13,430 bases of DNA. Origin: Methanoregulaceae archaeon (GTDB taxonomy: Archaea > Halobacteriota > Methanomicrobia > Methanomicrobiales > Methanospirillaceae). Positions 4,964 through 12,528 of this stretch are shown one piece after another. Position numbers and translations under genes: made by a program. The DNA is taken from the NCBI GenBank assembly GCA_019695435.1, contig JACTVF010000031.1, positions 1 through 13,430 on the forward strand. Direction: 5' to 3'. The notes beneath the pieces are model-generated. The model saw only the letters and a program-made list of their open reading frames with translations. It searched no databases and was not told the origin of the DNA. The first letter of the stretch is position 1. Each line of letters opens with the position of its first letter.

Positions 4964-7906
4964 ATGGCTTCTTTTGTCCACCGCATAGAAGTTCACTATA
5001 AAAAAGATCCCCGCCTGAAAATCCGTACGGACCGGATCCGGTCGCTCGGGTTTTTGATCGACGAGCTGCAGTTAACCGATGTGTACACGATAGCGACCGG
5101 TTCCCGGGATTTTACCCGTGATGAACTCCATGGGATCGGTGCCCGTTTATCCAACCCGGTGGTCCAGGAATTTGTGGTGGACGAAGCAACAACCGCATTT
5201 TTTGATTATGCAATCGAGGTCGGGTTTTTACCGGGTGTAACCGATAACGTAGGAACAACGGCCCGCCAGACTATCGAGGATTATCTCCGGGTAACATTCT
5301 CGGAAGGGGATGCGGTCTATTCATCGCAGCTCTATTTTGTCCGCGGGCATCTCCCTCCTGAGACGATACGCCGGCTTGGTGATACGCTGGCAAACCCGCT
5401 CGTGAACCGTGTCATCATAAAGACCCGGCAGGAGTACGGGGACCGGGGGATGGACAGGGTGGTTCCCCGCGTACAGCTCCACGAGATGAGGAGTGTCGGG
5501 CTCGTGGACCTTGAAATCCCCGACGAAGATCTCGTGCGCCTCGGTAAAGAGGGGATTGTGGACCCCAAAACCGGCGTGCGCCGGGGGCCGCTTGCGCTCG
5601 ATCTCGCTCAGCTCCACGCGATCCGTGAATATTTCAACGGGCTTCTCCGGTGGCCAACCGATGTAGAGATCGAATCGCTTGCCCAGACATGGAGCGAGCA
5701 CTGCAAGCACACGATCTTTGCCTCGGCAATGGATGATGACGTGCCAAAAGGGCTATACAAGACGTTCATCCAGGCTGCGACAAACGAGATCAGGAAGGAA
5801 AAAGGCGACAGCGATATCTGCGTGACGGTTTTTACCGACAATTCCGGTGCGATCGTTTTCGATGACGAGTTTCTTGTGACCCACAAAGTCGAGACCCATA
5901 ACTCGCCATCGGCACTTGACCCCTTCGGTGGGGCACTCACAGGAATTGTCGGGGTAAACCGGGACACGATCGGGTTTGGCCTTGGCGCAAAACCCTGTAT
6001 GAACGTCTACGGTTTCTGCGTCGGCGACCCGGCAGCGGACATCAAACTGTTCCGGGGAAAAGACCGGAAGAACCCGGTGCTTTCCCCCCGGCAGATCCTG
6101 GACGGTGTTGTCCGTGGGGTCGGCGTGGGCGGGAACTGCTCGGGCATCCCGACTCCGCAGGGCTTCTGCTACTTTGACAACCGGTATGCCGGTAAACCGC
6201 TCGTCTTTGCCGGGACGGTCGGTGTGATGCCAAAAGAGACAAACGGGGTCCGGCTCTACGAGAAAAAGGCCGAGCCCGGCGATCTTGTCGTGATGGTCGG
6301 AGGAAGGGTGGGTAAAGACGGCATCCACGGGGCCACGTTCTCTTCTGAAGCGCTTGACCCCGCGAGCCCGGTGACGGCGGTCCAGATCGGGGACCCGATC
6401 ACGCAGAAGAAATTCTCCGATGTTTTAGTCAAGGAGGCCCGGGACCTCGGACTGTACCGGAGCATCACGGACAACGGGGCCGGGGGGCTCTCCTGTTCGG
6501 TTGCCGAGATGGCAAAAGAGAGCAACGGCTGCCGGGTAGACCTCGATAAAGTCCCGCTCAAGTATCCCGGCATGGCACCCTGGGAGATCTGGATCTCCGA
6601 GTCCCAGGAGCGTATGACACTTGCCGTCCCTCCGGAAAAAATTGACGAGCTCATGGACCTCTTGAAGCGCCGCGAGGTTGAGGCGACCGTCATCGGTGAG
6701 TTCACCGGCACCGGCCGGTGCATTGTCGAATGCCAGGGAATTGTCGCGATGGATGTTGAACTTGCATTTCTCCATGACGGCCTGCCAAAAAAAATTCTTA
6801 AAACAACTCCGGTAAATGTTGACAATCCCGAGCCGGACCTGCCCTACCCGGCACGGCTCGACGACCTGGTGCCGGCGATGCTCGGCCGCAAAAATATCTG
6901 TTCCACGGAATTTGTGACGATCCAGTACGATCACGCCGTGCAGGGTGGCCACGTCCTTGGACCGGTCCAGGGAAAAGGCCGGGTGCAGGCTCAGGCGACA
7001 CTGACAAAAGTTGTTCTTGGATCGGGAAAGGGTGTCGGGCTGTCGCAGGCACTTTTCCCTACCTATACTGAGATCGATCCCTACCGCATGGCCGGAGCCT
7101 GTATCGACACGGCGATCCGGGGCCTTGTGGCGCTCGGAATTTCCCCCGAGGAGATCGCGCTTCTCGATAACTTCTGCTGGTGTTCTTCCGACGAACCGGA
7201 GCGGCTCTGGCAGCTCAAGCGGGTAGCCCAGGGGTGCTACGATTACGCAAAAGCATTAGGGACGCCGTTCATCTCCGGGAAAGACAGCATGTTCAACGAT
7301 TTTGCCGGGTACGACGCAGAGAATAACCGGGTGAAAATTTCCGTGCCCCCGACGCTTCTTATCTCATCCATCGGGATTCATGCGGATGTTTTAAAGGCGG
7401 TCTCGATCGATGCAAAGATCTCAGGCGATCTTGTGTACGTGATCGGGGAAACTGCGGAAGAGCTCGGCGGCTCGGAGTATTTTGCCCATCTCGGGTATAC
7501 CGGGAACACGGTGCCGAAGCTGGATGCAGGAGCGGCAAAGGCCCGGTACCTGCGGCTCTATGACGCAATTTTCCACGAAATGGTGGCCTCCGCATTCCCG
7601 GTCAGCCGCGGCGGCCTTGGAGTTGCCCTTGCAAAAGTGGCAATTGCCGGCCGGCTCGGGATGGATCTCACGATCCCGTCAGTCATACGGCCTGACTACT
7701 TCCTCTTCTCGGAGTCGCTGGGCCGGTTCGTGGTGACAGTTGCACCGGACCACAAGCGGGAATTCGAGCGGATCATCGGCGCCGATGCGCTGCTCCTCGG
7801 GAAAGTGGGCGGGAACCGGCTGCGGATCACGGGCCGGACGCTTCTGTTTGAACTGGAAATTTCAAAACTGGAAGCGGCATACAAGGCGCCGTTTGGAGGG
7901 TTTTAA
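4964..7906 (+). CDS. purL: Phosphoribosylformylglycinamidine synthase, fused PurS-PurL subunit
   Basis: This 980-aa protein is the synthetase part of FGAM synthase, which converts FGAR, ATP and glutamine to FGAM in step four of purine synthesis. Residues 1-75 and 80-160 look like two PurS-type modules (compare GARLSNPVVQEFVV with GDTLANPLVNRVII). The PurL part follows: TWSEHCKHT (242-250), KVETHNSPS (308-316), GRVGKDGIHGATFSSEAL, ITDNGAGGLSCSVAEM, ISESQERM and FISGKDSM near 770. It has no glutaminase domain; that job falls to PurQ one base downstream. Stand-alone archaeal PurL is usually about 700-750 aa, so the extra length is the PurS fusion. The usual HNHP is HNSP here, which I believe also occurs in other PurSL fusions. 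A strong TATA box stands about 80-90 bases upstream. Often named PurSL. Confidence 0.93.
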   Translation: MASFVHRIEVHYKKDPRLKIRTDRIRSLGFLIDELQLTDVYTIATGSRDFTRDELHGIGARLSNPVVQEFVVDEATTAFFDYAIEVGFLPGVTDNVGTTARQTIEDYLRVTFSEGDAVYSSQLYFVRGHLPPETIRRLGDTLANPLVNRVIIKTRQEYGDRGMDRVVPRVQLHEMRSVGLVDLEIPDEDLVRLGKEGIVDPKTGVRRGPLALDLAQLHAIREYFNGLLRWPTDVEIESLAQTWSEHCKHTIFASAMDDDVPKGLYKTFIQAATNEIRKEKGDSDICVTVFTDNSGAIVFDDEFLVTHKVETHNSPSALDPFGGALTGIVGVNRDTIGFGLGAKPCMNVYGFCVGDPAADIKLFRGKDRKNPVLSPRQILDGVVRGVGVGGNCSGIPTPQGFCYFDNRYAGKPLVFAGTVGVMPKETNGVRLYEKKAEPGDLVVMVGGRVGKDGIHGATFSSEALDPASPVTAVQIGDPITQKKFSDVLVKEARDLGLYRSITDNGAGGLSCSVAEMAKESNGCRVDLDKVPLKYPGMAPWEIWISESQERMTLAVPPEKIDELMDLLKRREVEATVIGEFTGTGRCIVECQGIVAMDVELAFLHDGLPKKILKTTPVNVDNPEPDLPYPARLDDLVPAMLGRKNICSTEFVTIQYDHAVQGGHVLGPVQGKGRVQAQATLTKVVLGSGKGVGLSQALFPTYTEIDPYRMAGACIDTAIRGLVALGISPEEIALLDNFCWCSSDEPERLWQLKRVAQGCYDYAKALGTPFISGKDSMFNDFAGYDAENNRVKISVPPTLLISSIGIHADVLKAVSIDAKISGDLVYVIGETAEELGGSEYFAHLGYTGNTVPKLDAGAAKARYLRLYDAIFHEMVASAFPVSRGGLGVALAKVAIAGRLGMDLTIPSVIRPDYFLFSESLGRFVVTVAPDHKREFERIIGADALLLGKVGGNRLRITGRTLLFELEISKLEAAYKAPFGGF

Positions 7907-7907
7907 C

Positions 7908-8753
7908 ATGGCAGTCATTTGTCCGGCTGATGGCGGGAAACCCGGGCACAGCCTGATCCCGGAAAAAGCCTTTATTATGAGCGGCTACGGGATCAACTCC
8001 GAGATGGAGACGCAGGAGGCACTCCTCCGGGCGGGCATGGCCTCCGATATCGTCCACATCAACGATCTGATTGCGGGGCGGCAGCGGTTGTCGGATTACC
8101 GGCTGCTGGTGTTCCCCGGCGGCTTTTCCTACGGGGACGATACCGGTGCCGGCAACGCGTACGCGAACCGGGTGAGAAACAACCTCTGGGACGATCTCCT
8201 GGAGTTTCTTGACGGCGACAACCTGGTCCTCGGGATCTGCAACGGGTTCCAGATCCTTGCAAACCTCGGGCTCGTCCCCGCGTTTGACAAAAACTATTCG
8301 CGGGATATCGCGCTCATGCCCAACCGTGGCGGGCGGCTTGAGTGCCGGTTTGTGACGATCAGACCCGTGGCCGAGAGCATCTGGACGCACGGCATCTCAA
8401 AACTCAGGTGCCCGGTGTCCCATGGCGAAGGCAACCTCTCCTGCTCACCGGAAACGCTCCAACACATCAAAAAGCACAGGCAGATCGCGTTTACCTACTG
8501 CCGGGAGGACCTGAGCCCGGCGGGCGGTGAGTATCCCTTCAACCCGAACGGTTCGGTAGAGGATATTGCCGGCATCACCTCGACCGACGGCAAGGTGCTG
8601 GGCATGATGCCGCATCCTGAGCGTGCAATGGAATTCACGAACCTCTACGACTGGCCGCTCGTGCGGGAACAGCAGAGGCGCAGCGGGGAACGGATCCCGG
8701 AGGAATCGCTCAACATGGCAATATTCCATAATATCGTCGGATACTTCGCGTAA
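7908..8753 (+). CDS. purQ: FGAM synthase glutaminase subunit PurQ
   Basis: This 281-aa class I glutamine amidotransferase supplies ammonia to PurSL. The nucleophile is Cys111 in LGICNGFQ; the partner His236 and Glu238 are in MMPHPERAM. LLVFPGGFSYGDDTGAGNAYA (about 66-86), PNRGGRLECRFV and HGEGNLSC are further PurQ signatures. It is longer than the roughly 220-aa Bacillus-type PurQ, with about 20 extra N-terminal residues and inserts in the C-terminal half. The start at 7908 follows purSL's stop by one base and has a ggagg ribosome-binding site at 7896-7900, so the two genes are translationally coupled. The frame is open further upstream inside purSL, but that part is a shadow. A MITE-like element starts 31 bases after its stop. 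Confidence 0.93.
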   Translation: MAVICPADGGKPGHSLIPEKAFIMSGYGINSEMETQEALLRAGMASDIVHINDLIAGRQRLSDYRLLVFPGGFSYGDDTGAGNAYANRVRNNLWDDLLEFLDGDNLVLGICNGFQILANLGLVPAFDKNYSRDIALMPNRGGRLECRFVTIRPVAESIWTHGISKLRCPVSHGEGNLSCSPETLQHIKKHRQIAFTYCREDLSPAGGEYPFNPNGSVEDIAGITSTDGKVLGMMPHPERAMEFTNLYDWPLVREQQRRSGERIPEESLNMAIFHNIVGYFA

Positions 8754-8784
8754 ATGCCGGTCAGTGAAGATCTAAAAAACAAGA

Positions 8785-9013
8785 GGCTCTGTAGAAATCC
8801 TCAAACCATTTCTCTTAACGCTCCTGAGGGCTACGCATTTTTATGCCTTCGCCCCCGCACGCTTGCGGCCATCCCCCATGTAGCGATAATCCCCAGGAAG
8901 GTAATACAACATCATCGCTAAATCAGAAGGGGCGGTTCGGGGGGACAGGCACTGTCCCCTCCGTCAATCCGTGCGGGATCCTTTTGTAGAAAAACAAGGA
9001 GTTCTACAGAGCC
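8785..9013. mobile_element. MITE-like element with terminal inverted repeats
   Basis: The ends are perfect 12-bp inverted repeats: ggctctgtagaa at 8785-8796 and ttctacagagcc at 9002-9013. The match extends to 17 bp with one mismatch (ggctctgtagaa, then one variable base, then tcct). The flanks aaacaaga (8777-8784) and aaaaaaga (9014-9021) match at 7 of 8 bases, as an aged 8-bp target duplication would. The 229-bp interior has no gene. It holds inverted pairs tagcgat/atcgcta (8881-8887, 8914-8920) and ggggaca/tgtcccc (8941-8947, 8953-8959). Ends starting GGCTCTGT with 8-bp duplications recall IS6-type elements, but no transposase is present, so the family assignment is tentative. Confidence 0.6.
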
Positions 9014-9019
9014 AAAAAA
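9014..9019 (-). terminator. T tract downstream of the zinc-ribbon gene
   Basis: Read on the minus strand, six T residues lie about 40 bases after the zinc-ribbon gene's stop, right at the edge of the MITE-like element. This is a plausible archaeal terminator. Confidence 0.3.
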
Positions 9020-9060
9020 GAACGTCTGTAAAACTGCTTTCGGCGCACTTTCTTGGCGGG

Positions 9061-9762
9061 TCACTTGAACCCGAACAGGCCTTTCTTTTTTCCCTGCCTG
9101 CCCTTCCGCCCGGGTCCCCCGCTTTCCGCATCATTGTGAGCTGCGCGGCGTTCAGCGTCCTGCTTTAATTCGTCCGCGACCAGGGGCAGGTGGGAATACT
9201 TTTTCCTTGGCCCGGCGATCTGCGGCTCCCGGTTCGGGGCGGCTGTCGGGGACCGTGCCGTTCCCTCGGCAATGCGCTGGATGTCGGTGTATGGTCTCTG
9301 CGGCGGCTGATGGGGTAATGGTGCCGATACATCGTATGCCGGGTCACCGTCGGTCCAGGGGTCCCATTCTCCTGAAGGGTCATCTGGCACCGGCAGGCGT
9401 CCTTTCCTGAGTTTGACCACAACAGGTTCGGGTTCCGGTGCTGCTGCCGGTGCAGCGGGGGTGGCGGCACGGTTTTTCCCCGGGACAGCCGGTACAAACG
9501 TGGCACCGCACCGGGTACAGAACCTGGAGTGGGAGGATAGTGCCGTGTTCCCGCAGACCGGGCAGACCGGTTTTGCCAGCGGTGCGCCGCACACATCGCA
9601 GAACTGGGCTTTCCTGTCGGAGACGATGGCCCCGCAGGCCGGGCAGACCGGCAACCCCTGCGGTGTTACCGGTTCTTCTTTGAGCGGCGCCCCGCACAGG
9701 TCGCAGAACCGTGAGTTGCTGTCGGGAGCGGGAGCGCCGCAGTTCCCGCATTTTCTGGTCAT
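9061..9762 (-). CDS. Triple zinc-ribbon protein with basic C-terminus, function unknown
   Basis: This 233-aa protein opens with three consecutive zinc ribbons made of paired CxxC knuckles: Cys5/8 with 20/23, Cys40/43 with 55/58, and Cys67/70 with 82/85. Each second knuckle has the FCxxCGA form common in double-zinc-ribbon proteins. Residues from about 90 to 190 are low-complexity, rich in Pro and Ala, and probably disordered. A conserved-looking GPRKKYSHLPLVADELKQDA stretch and a lysine/glycine-rich end (GRKGRQGKKKGLFGFK) follow. There is no membrane helix. Such ribbons bind zinc and usually mediate protein or nucleic-acid contacts; the partner here is unknown. It is on the opposite strand from purQ and stands alone, with an AT-rich taattattc about 20-28 bases before its ATG that could be a TATA region. 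Confidence 0.85.
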   Translation of the reverse strand: MTRKCGNCGAPAPDSNSRFCDLCGAPLKEEPVTPQGLPVCPACGAIVSDRKAQFCDVCGAPLAKPVCPVCGNTALSSHSRFCTRCGATFVPAVPGKNRAATPAAPAAAPEPEPVVVKLRKGRLPVPDDPSGEWDPWTDGDPAYDVSAPLPHQPPQRPYTDIQRIAEGTARSPTAAPNREPQIAGPRKKYSHLPLVADELKQDAERRAAHNDAESGGPGRKGRQGKKKGLFGFK

Positions 9763-10105
9763 GTACTTCTTAGTGAATAATTACGGCAGTGGCATAAAGA
9801 CTGCGGTTCTGTGTGCCGGATGGTTTTTCCTGCAGCACATGGGGCCAAGGGGTTTTGAACGTTGAGATACCTGCTGTAGACAATGCCATGCCACACCCTT
9901 CCCGTTTCTTGTTTCCCGTCGTGCACCGCCCCCAGTTTGCATCTCCCGATCTCCTGTCGCCGCCCCGGTTTGCATAAACTCACCGGCAGTTTATTACACA
10001 TCCGGGCCTGGAAAACACACCCTCTCATCCACGCTGCCGGTAAGGCGGTCGCGAAAGCAGGGGAAATGGATCTCTTTTTAATTTCCGGCAGGCAACACAC
10101 CGGAT
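9763..10105. other. Divergent intergenic region, no gene seen
   Basis: These 343 bases separate two divergently transcribed genes. A 117-codon minus-strand frame across it is rich in Cys, Arg and Pro without any domain and looks accidental. The octamer gtttgcat occurs twice (9935-9942 and 9967-9974), the second within the palindrome gtttgcataaac. A TATA-like sequence for the rightward gene lies at 10074-10083. I see no tRNA or riboswitch. Confidence 0.5.
10074..10083 (+). promoter_or_regulatory. Candidate TATA box for the 103-aa protein
   Basis: A ctttttaatt-like element lies 23-32 bases before the GTG start at 10106. With that spacing the message would be leaderless, which fits the lack of a visible ribosome-binding site. 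Confidence 0.35.
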
Positions 10106-10417
10106 GTGACACAGGTACCGGATGATGACCTCGCCCGGCAGTACCCGGACATCAGGCAGATACGCGAGATGGTCGGGACCTACGAGATGGATATCAGGGA
10201 TGTCGACGTCCCCCTCAGAATCAGGATTATCCGGATCGGGGACCAGTATGTCGGTATCGCAAACCTTGCCGTGCGGGAAAAAGGTGCAAAGGACTATTAC
10301 CGCGATACGAGGAGCTATCCGTCAAAGGAGGCCGCCCTGCACGGTGCGGTAGCGGGATTTTTCCTGCACCTGACCCCGGGGGCCTCGATCCGGGAGATCA
10401 AAGACCGGGAGAAATGA
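10106..10417 (+). CDS. Small conserved-looking hypothetical protein
   Basis: This 103-aa protein starts with GTG; an overlapping ATG two bases earlier is followed at once by a stop, and the next in-frame ATG would lose 21 residues. It has no Cys, signal peptide or membrane helix. The pattern is a charged helix (DDDLARQYPDIRQIREMVG), two or three beta strands (PLRIRIIRIGDQYVGIANLAV), a charged turn (REKGAKDYYRDTRSYPS), and a helix (KEAALHGAVAGFFLHL). This strand-turn-helix layout recalls small stand-alone alpha/beta domains, but I do not recognise the family. Codon use and length look like a real gene. It converges with frhB, leaving 270 bp between stops. Confidence 0.65.
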   Translation: MTQVPDDDLARQYPDIRQIREMVGTYEMDIRDVDVPLRIRIIRIGDQYVGIANLAVREKGAKDYYRDTRSYPSKEAALHGAVAGFFLHLTPGASIREIKDREK

Positions 10418-10460
10418 CATTCGGGATCCAAACGTACGTTCAACACCGGTCTTTTAACTC

Positions 10461-10501
10461 GTGTTGGTGGCTCGTCCACGCCCGTACACGTGCACCAACA
10501 C
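10461..10501. repeat. Perfect 9-bp inverted repeat between convergent genes
   Basis: gtgttggtg (10461-10469) and caccaacac (10493-10501) can pair around a 23-base loop. It lies between the stop of the 103-aa gene and the stop of frhB, on convergent strands. It could be a transcript-end or stability hairpin for either message. The rest of 10418-10687 shows no gene. Confidence 0.5.
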
Positions 10502-10673
10502 TGCCGTGGAATAGGGATCCTTTGAACATGTGTCCTGATTCCAGGAATGCCATGACATGTCCCCTAGTATCGATGGCACTCCTTTTGCAAAGCAGGGTCA
10601 CCTGCGGCACCGGGTGGTCTGGCGCCGTTCTGGTTTTTACTGTGCCTGAACCCGTATGCGGGCTGCACGCATT

Positions 10674-10680
10674 AAAAAAA
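10674..10680 (-). terminator. T-tract terminator of the frh operon
   Basis: On the minus strand seven T residues follow the frhB stop codon by about seven bases. A small hairpin (cccg/cggg at about 10651-10662) comes after it. A T tract immediately after the last gene of a highly expressed operon fits archaeal termination. Confidence 0.5.
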
Positions 10681-10687
10681 GTTAGAT

Positions 10688-11614
10688 TTAGATGTAGGGG
10701 TTCCGGAGAGCCTTGCCAACACCGAAGGTCTTGCGAGATTCGAGCGTGTTCTTGTTCTTCGTGATCTTCTCGTTTGCGAGCTTGGTCACGAGTTCAAGGC
10801 CGGGCTTGACCTTCTCGATGGGCTGGGTCTCGAAGACGCCAGCGGCCATTGCATTTGCCCAGACTGAGTCACCGATCTTTGACCTGACAAAGACGGTGGA
10901 CCAGCCATCGGGGCTGCCAACGGAACCGGTGGAGATATCACCGAGGTTTGCAACATAGTCAAGGCAGACATGGCAGCCGGGCTGCTCGTATTTGTGGGTC
11001 ACCTTGAGCGGCAGCTGAACGACCTGTCCGCGCTTGCCGTAGATCCAGAACTTGCCCTTGCCGATCTCCATCTTCTTGACGGATTCCATCTTCATCGCTG
11101 CGTGGTCTTCCACGAGCTGGAGGATGCTCTGGTACGGGAAGTTCTCCATACAGAAGATACCGACTGCGAGTGCAACTGCGGCGCCGACATCACGGGCACC
11201 GATCGGGTAGAGCTGGAGTTTCCGGACTGCCTGCATCTGGCAGGGCGTACCGACGATACCGACCTTGTCCAGGCCGAAGCTGCGGGTTGCCTCCTTGATC
11301 ATGGAGACGTTCGGGCTGATGTTGTACTTAGTGCCTGCTGCTGCAAGCAGATCAGCCTTGGTACTGACGACTGCCGGAATTGGTCTCCAGGGTTCAATCA
11401 TGTCCCAGTTGGAGTTATCTCTCATGATGAGGGACGGGTGCTTGGCTGCAAAGTCCTTGGTTGCAGCGACAATGGCGCCGTCAATGATACCCGTGTCGAG
11501 TGCATATCCGAGAAGGGATGTAACAATGCCGCCGTCCTGGGCGTGCTTGAGAATCTCCTTGTCGGTGCTTCGTGCGGAGACGCATGCTTTGTATTTACCG
11601 AGTTCTGCTCCCAT
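10688..11614 (-). CDS. frhB: F420-reducing hydrogenase beta subunit FrhB
   Basis: This 308-aa subunit carries FAD and one [4Fe-4S] cluster and is the site where cytoplasmic coenzyme F420 is reduced. It begins MGAELGKYKACVSARSTDKE, followed by AQDGGIVTSLLGYAL (25-39), AGTKYNISP (93-101), GIVGTPCQMQAVRKLQLYP (119-137), CMENFPYQS and GCHVCLDYVANLGDISTGSVG (213-233). Cys125, Cys155, Cys214 and Cys217 are the likely cluster ligands. The frame opens with a GTG at 11629 that overlaps frhG's stop. I chose the ATG at 11614 because it has a ggtgat ribosome-binding site and matches where known FrhB proteins begin. It is the last gene of the operon, 11 bases after frhG, and a T tract follows its stop. 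Confidence 0.95.
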   Translation of the reverse strand: MGAELGKYKACVSARSTDKEILKHAQDGGIVTSLLGYALDTGIIDGAIVAATKDFAAKHPSLIMRDNSNWDMIEPWRPIPAVVSTKADLLAAAGTKYNISPNVSMIKEATRSFGLDKVGIVGTPCQMQAVRKLQLYPIGARDVGAAVALAVGIFCMENFPYQSILQLVEDHAAMKMESVKKMEIGKGKFWIYGKRGQVVQLPLKVTHKYEQPGCHVCLDYVANLGDISTGSVGSPDGWSTVFVRSKIGDSVWANAMAAGVFETQPIEKVKPGLELVTKLANEKITKNKNTLESRKTFGVGKALRNPYI

Positions 11615-11625
11615 TTCAATCACCT

Positions 11626-12528
11626 TCACTGGAGTGCCGCCATAATGGCCTCGTTGATCGCCTCATAGTTCTCGACAACATCGAAGCTGAACCAGCTCCG
11701 CGGGCACTGGTTGTAGCACGCACCGCACTTGATGCACAGGTCGCGCTCGCCCTGGGGCTTGCCGTACTCGTGGGTAATTGCATTGACCGGGCAGGCTGAT
11801 GCACAGCTGCCGCATCCCATGCAGAGACCCTGGTCGATGACATTGGTCATCAGGTCGCAGAAGCAGGCTGTCGATGCACCGCAGGCGGTTCCCTGTACCG
11901 GAAGGGCCATAAGGGGCTTGAGGTATGCAGTTGCGAGGTCTTTCTGTTCCTTGGTTCCCTTGAGGAGCAGGTATGCCATGACCGCAACGTTCCTGATCAG
12001 CTGCGGGGTCGGTGCGCATCCGGGGATGAACACATCAACCTTGATCAGTTCATTGATCGGCAGGTACGCTTCATGCTGCGGCTGGTTCTGCTGGCCACCG
12101 CGGCAGAACCGGGTGATGTTGCCATAGCACGCGCAGCCGCCGAGTGCGACGACGATTGTTGATTTTTCACGGGTTTCCTTGAGCTCTTCTACAGCGAGTT
12201 TGTCATTAATACAGACCGAACCCTCAACGAACGAGACATCGACCTTCTGGACGTGCCTTACATCTGCAAGGGTCGGCATGTACTTCAGGTCGACATATCT
12301 GTCGAGGAGCGTTAATAATCCGGCATAGTTGTCTGCGAGTGCCACAGTGCAACCGGTACACCCACTCAGGTGCGTGTAACCTAATGTAATCTTATCAGCC
12401 ACAGGCTTAACCTCCTTTTTCGTTTCTGCTGGTTTTGCTGCTACGTCAGCTGATCTTGAGGGAGCCGCAGCTGGTTTAGGCGGTTCCGTGCTGACGTTCT
12501 TCTTGAATACACTTGATAGTAGTCCCAT
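11626..12528 (-). CDS. frhG: F420-reducing hydrogenase small (gamma) subunit FrhG
   Basis: This 300-aa iron-sulfur subunit passes electrons from the NiFe centre in FrhA to FrhB. Proximal-cluster motifs are SGCTGC (Cys57, Cys60), ALGGCACYG (Cys132) and PGCAPTP (Cys171). Two ferredoxin-type clusters follow: Cys236/239/242/246 (CMGCGSCASACP) and Cys265/268/271/275 (CIKCGACYNQCP). The conserved domain starts only at about residue 46. Before it is an MGLLSSVFKK head and a Pro/Ala/Lys-rich linker that FrhG proteins I know do not have. The ATG at 12528 has a perfectly spaced ggag; a TTG at 12540 is the alternative. The start lies 53 bases inside frhD, so translation is coupled. It is third in the frhADGB order. 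Confidence 0.95.
   Translation of the reverse strand: MGLLSSVFKKNVSTEPPKPAAAPSRSADVAAKPAETKKEVKPVADKITLGYTHLSGCTGCTVALADNYAGLLTLLDRYVDLKYMPTLADVRHVQKVDVSFVEGSVCINDKLAVEELKETREKSTIVVALGGCACYGNITRFCRGGQQNQPQHEAYLPINELIKVDVFIPGCAPTPQLIRNVAVMAYLLLKGTKEQKDLATAYLKPLMALPVQGTACGASTACFCDLMTNVIDQGLCMGCGSCASACPVNAITHEYGKPQGERDLCIKCGACYNQCPRSWFSFDVVENYEAINEAIMAALQ

Noticed and set aside
8775..8998. aaaaacaag at 8775-8783 and 8990-8998 as an alternative target-site duplication
   Set aside because: An element bounded by these repeats would not have matching inverted ends, whereas the 8785-9013 bounds do.
8754..9060. CRISPR array or tRNA in the purQ downstream region
   Set aside because: There are no regularly spaced direct repeats, and no tRNA-like T-loop and acceptor pairing. 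The repeats present are inverted pairs.
9759..10112. 117-codon minus-strand frame between the zinc-ribbon and 103-aa genes
   Set aside because: Composition is rich in Cys, Arg and Pro without any domain, and it spans both presumed promoters.
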